A DNA stretch of 64,000 nt from SKVR01 sp037441525 (lineage in GTDB: Bacteria; Bacteroidota; Bacteroidia; Bacteroidales; UBA7960): NCBI GenBank assembly GCA_037441525.1, contig JBBISA010000008.1, positions 1 through 64,000 on the forward strand, given 5' to 3'. This document shows positions 62,814-64,000 of this stretch, piece after piece (the first letter of the stretch is position 1; each line of letters begins with the position of its first letter). Position numbers and translations under genes: made by a program. Below the pieces are notes generated by a model, which searched no databases, was not told the DNA's origin, and was given only the letters and a program-made list of their open reading frames with translations.

Positions 62814-64000
62814 ATGAATCAAGGAAATATCAGAGTTTTTAAATTCGGAGGAGCTTCAGTTAAGGATGCACAAGGCGTCAGAAACGTTGCAACAATAATT
62901 AAGGGCAATATCACAGACCATTTAGTAGTTGTGGTCTCAGCCATGGGAAAAACAACCAACGCGCTCGAAAAAGTGGCGGAAGCTTTTTTTATGGGCAAAA
63001 TTACCGAGGCCGAGCTGGAACTGAAGAACATCAGAGATTACCATCTCAATACAGCCGAGGAGCTTTTTGAATCAAAGACTCATTTTATTTTTGATATTAT
63101 TAACCGTACCATCGATCACCTTTTGTATTACATTCAACAGCCCCCGGGGAAAAATTTCAACTATGAATACGACAGAATAGTTTCTACCGGCGAGATGATT
63201 GCTACGCAAATTGTTTCTGAATATCTTAATCACATAAACATTCAAAACCGGTGGTTTAATGCCCGCGACCTGGTAATTACAGATTCTAACTACCGCGATG
63301 CCGGGGTTGACTGGCTGAAAACTGAAAAAGCAATTACATCCAAAATCCTTCCCTGGATTCAGAAAAGAAAATCATCTGCATCTTCTGTGGCAATAACCCA
63401 GGGGTTTATTGGCGGCACTACTCAGGGGTTTGTAACCACTCTGGGCCGCGAAGGCTCGGACTATACCGCTGCCATAATGGCCTATTCGCTTAAAGCAACA
63501 GAGGTAATAATCTGGAAAGATGTGGCCGGATTTCTCAATGCCGACCCCAAAAAGATGCCTTCCACGGTTTTATTGTCAAGCATATCATACCAGGAAGCCA
63601 TTGAGTTATCTTATTATGGGGCAACGGTTATTCACCCAAAAACACTCAAACCTCTTCTTAGAAGAAATATCCCCCTTAAAGTAAAATCCTTTTACAACCC
63701 CGAAAAAGAAGGAAGCATAATTAATAAAGATTTTCACCACGACAGTCAACACCCGTCCTATATTTTTAAAAGCAACCAGATGTTGTTGTCCATTTTCCCA
63801 AAAGACTTCAGTTTTATTGCTGAGCAAAACCTTTCGCGGATATTTTCTGAATTTGCCAAATCGGGGATAAAAATTAACGTTATGCAAAACTCAGCCCTGA
63901 GTTTTTCGGTGTGTTTCGACCACGACAAAATGTCGACCCCTAACCTTCTTCATAACCTTGAAAAAATATACAACCTGAAATATAATACCGGGCTCGAACT
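62814..64000 (+). CDS. Aspartate kinase, partial (3' end beyond window)
   Basis: About 395 codons are visible from the ATG at 62814 (MNQGNIRVFKFGGASV). An ATG at 62792 is in another frame. It phosphorylates aspartate, starting lysine, threonine and methionine synthesis. Seen are KFGGASVKDA, VVVVSAMGKTTNALEKV, STGEMIATQI, TLGREGSDYTAAIMAYSL and WKDVAGFLNADPKK, all catalytic-domain motifs. The region from ~residue 310 on looks like the ACT regulatory part. It is shown as partial because no stop occurs before 64000, so a fusion to homoserine dehydrogenase cannot be excluded, though the typical Bacteroidota monofunctional length (~440) would be nearly complete here. Confidence 0.92.
   Translation, partial: MNQGNIRVFKFGGASVKDAQGVRNVATIIKGNITDHLVVVVSAMGKTTNALEKVAEAFFMGKITEAELELKNIRDYHLNTAEELFESKTHFIFDIINRTIDHLLYYIQQPPGKNFNYEYDRIVSTGEMIATQIVSEYLNHINIQNRWFNARDLVITDSNYRDAGVDWLKTEKAITSKILPWIQKRKSSASSVAITQGFIGGTTQGFVTTLGREGSDYTAAIMAYSLKATEVIIWKDVAGFLNADPKKMPSTVLLSSISYQEAIELSYYGATVIHPKTLKPLLRRNIPLKVKSFYNPEKEGSIINKDFHHDSQHPSYIFKSNQMLLSIFPKDFSFIAEQNLSRIFSEFAKSGIKINVMQNSALSFSVCFDHDKMSTPNLLHNLEKIYNLKYNTGLE

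Overview
The window comes from a Bacteroidota chromosome, most likely an anaerobic member of the Bacteroidales or a close relative. Evidence: TAnnTTTG-type -7 promoter elements upstream of several genes, an almost complete lack of Shine-Dalgarno sequences (one clear exception, hppA), a SusC-like TonB-dependent receptor with a CarboxypepD_reg-like domain, a PorE-like type IX secretion lipoprotein, a bacterial geranylgeranylglyceryl-phosphate synthase, DUF1987/SiaC and DUF2148 proteins. IorAB and a K+-dependent membrane pyrophosphatase suit an anaerobic, amino-acid-fermenting lifestyle. Most of the window is ordinary chromosomal backbone. No rRNA, tRNA, CRISPR array or transposase was seen.

Layout. 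1-1226: a LuxR-type response regulator (cut by the window start) overlapping a hemerythrin-like iron protein gene. 1292-3545: an accessory island, consisting of a long hairpin, an attC-like palindrome and a DEDDh exonuclease gene. The palindrome and gene together have the layout of an integron gene cassette. 4288-16.3 kb: small metabolic genes (homocysteine methyltransferase, M28 peptidase, two Tat-signal aldo/keto reductases, pirin, Sua5/TsaC, a BASS transporter, small membrane proteins). 15.5-17 kb: GGGP synthase with a phosphopantetheinyl transferase. 17.2-27.2 kb: ahcY, a GNAT protein, hldD, acpH, the K+ uptake pair ktrB-ktrA, and iorA-iorB. 27.4-32.6 kb: gcvP and hppA. 33.1-36.8 kb: DUF151 nuclease, nucleoside transporter, thyA, folA. 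36.8-46 kb (minus strand): dnaB and a secreted protein, porE-like and a DEDDy exonuclease, then ffh-folD-queE. 46.2-49.5 kb: TPR protein, DUF368 transporter, aroE. 49.5-58.2 kb: DnaJ-domain membrane protein, MscS channel, rpmB, an outer-membrane receptor pair, dnaK, tpx. 58.4-64 kb: DUF2148 protein, a DnaB paralog without its N-terminal domain, SiaC-like protein, a B12-binding MerR regulator followed by an ECF sigma factor, and a partial aspartate kinase.

How the genes work together. The folate/thymidylate group (nupC-thyA-folA, folD) and the methionine-cycle genes (ahcY, homocysteine methyltransferase, gcvP) form a one-carbon theme. IorAB would ferment aromatic amino acids, and the membrane pyrophosphatase would recover energy from PPi. 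The PorE-like protein and the TonB receptor are parts of the outer envelope.

Points of most interest: the cassette-like exonuclease, whose C-terminal half resembles the region that precedes Mrr-type nuclease domains; the CarH-like B12 regulator plus ECF sigma factor with no carotenoid gene beside it; and the shortened DnaB paralog. No tools were available, so every family assignment rests on motif reading and memory of the families.
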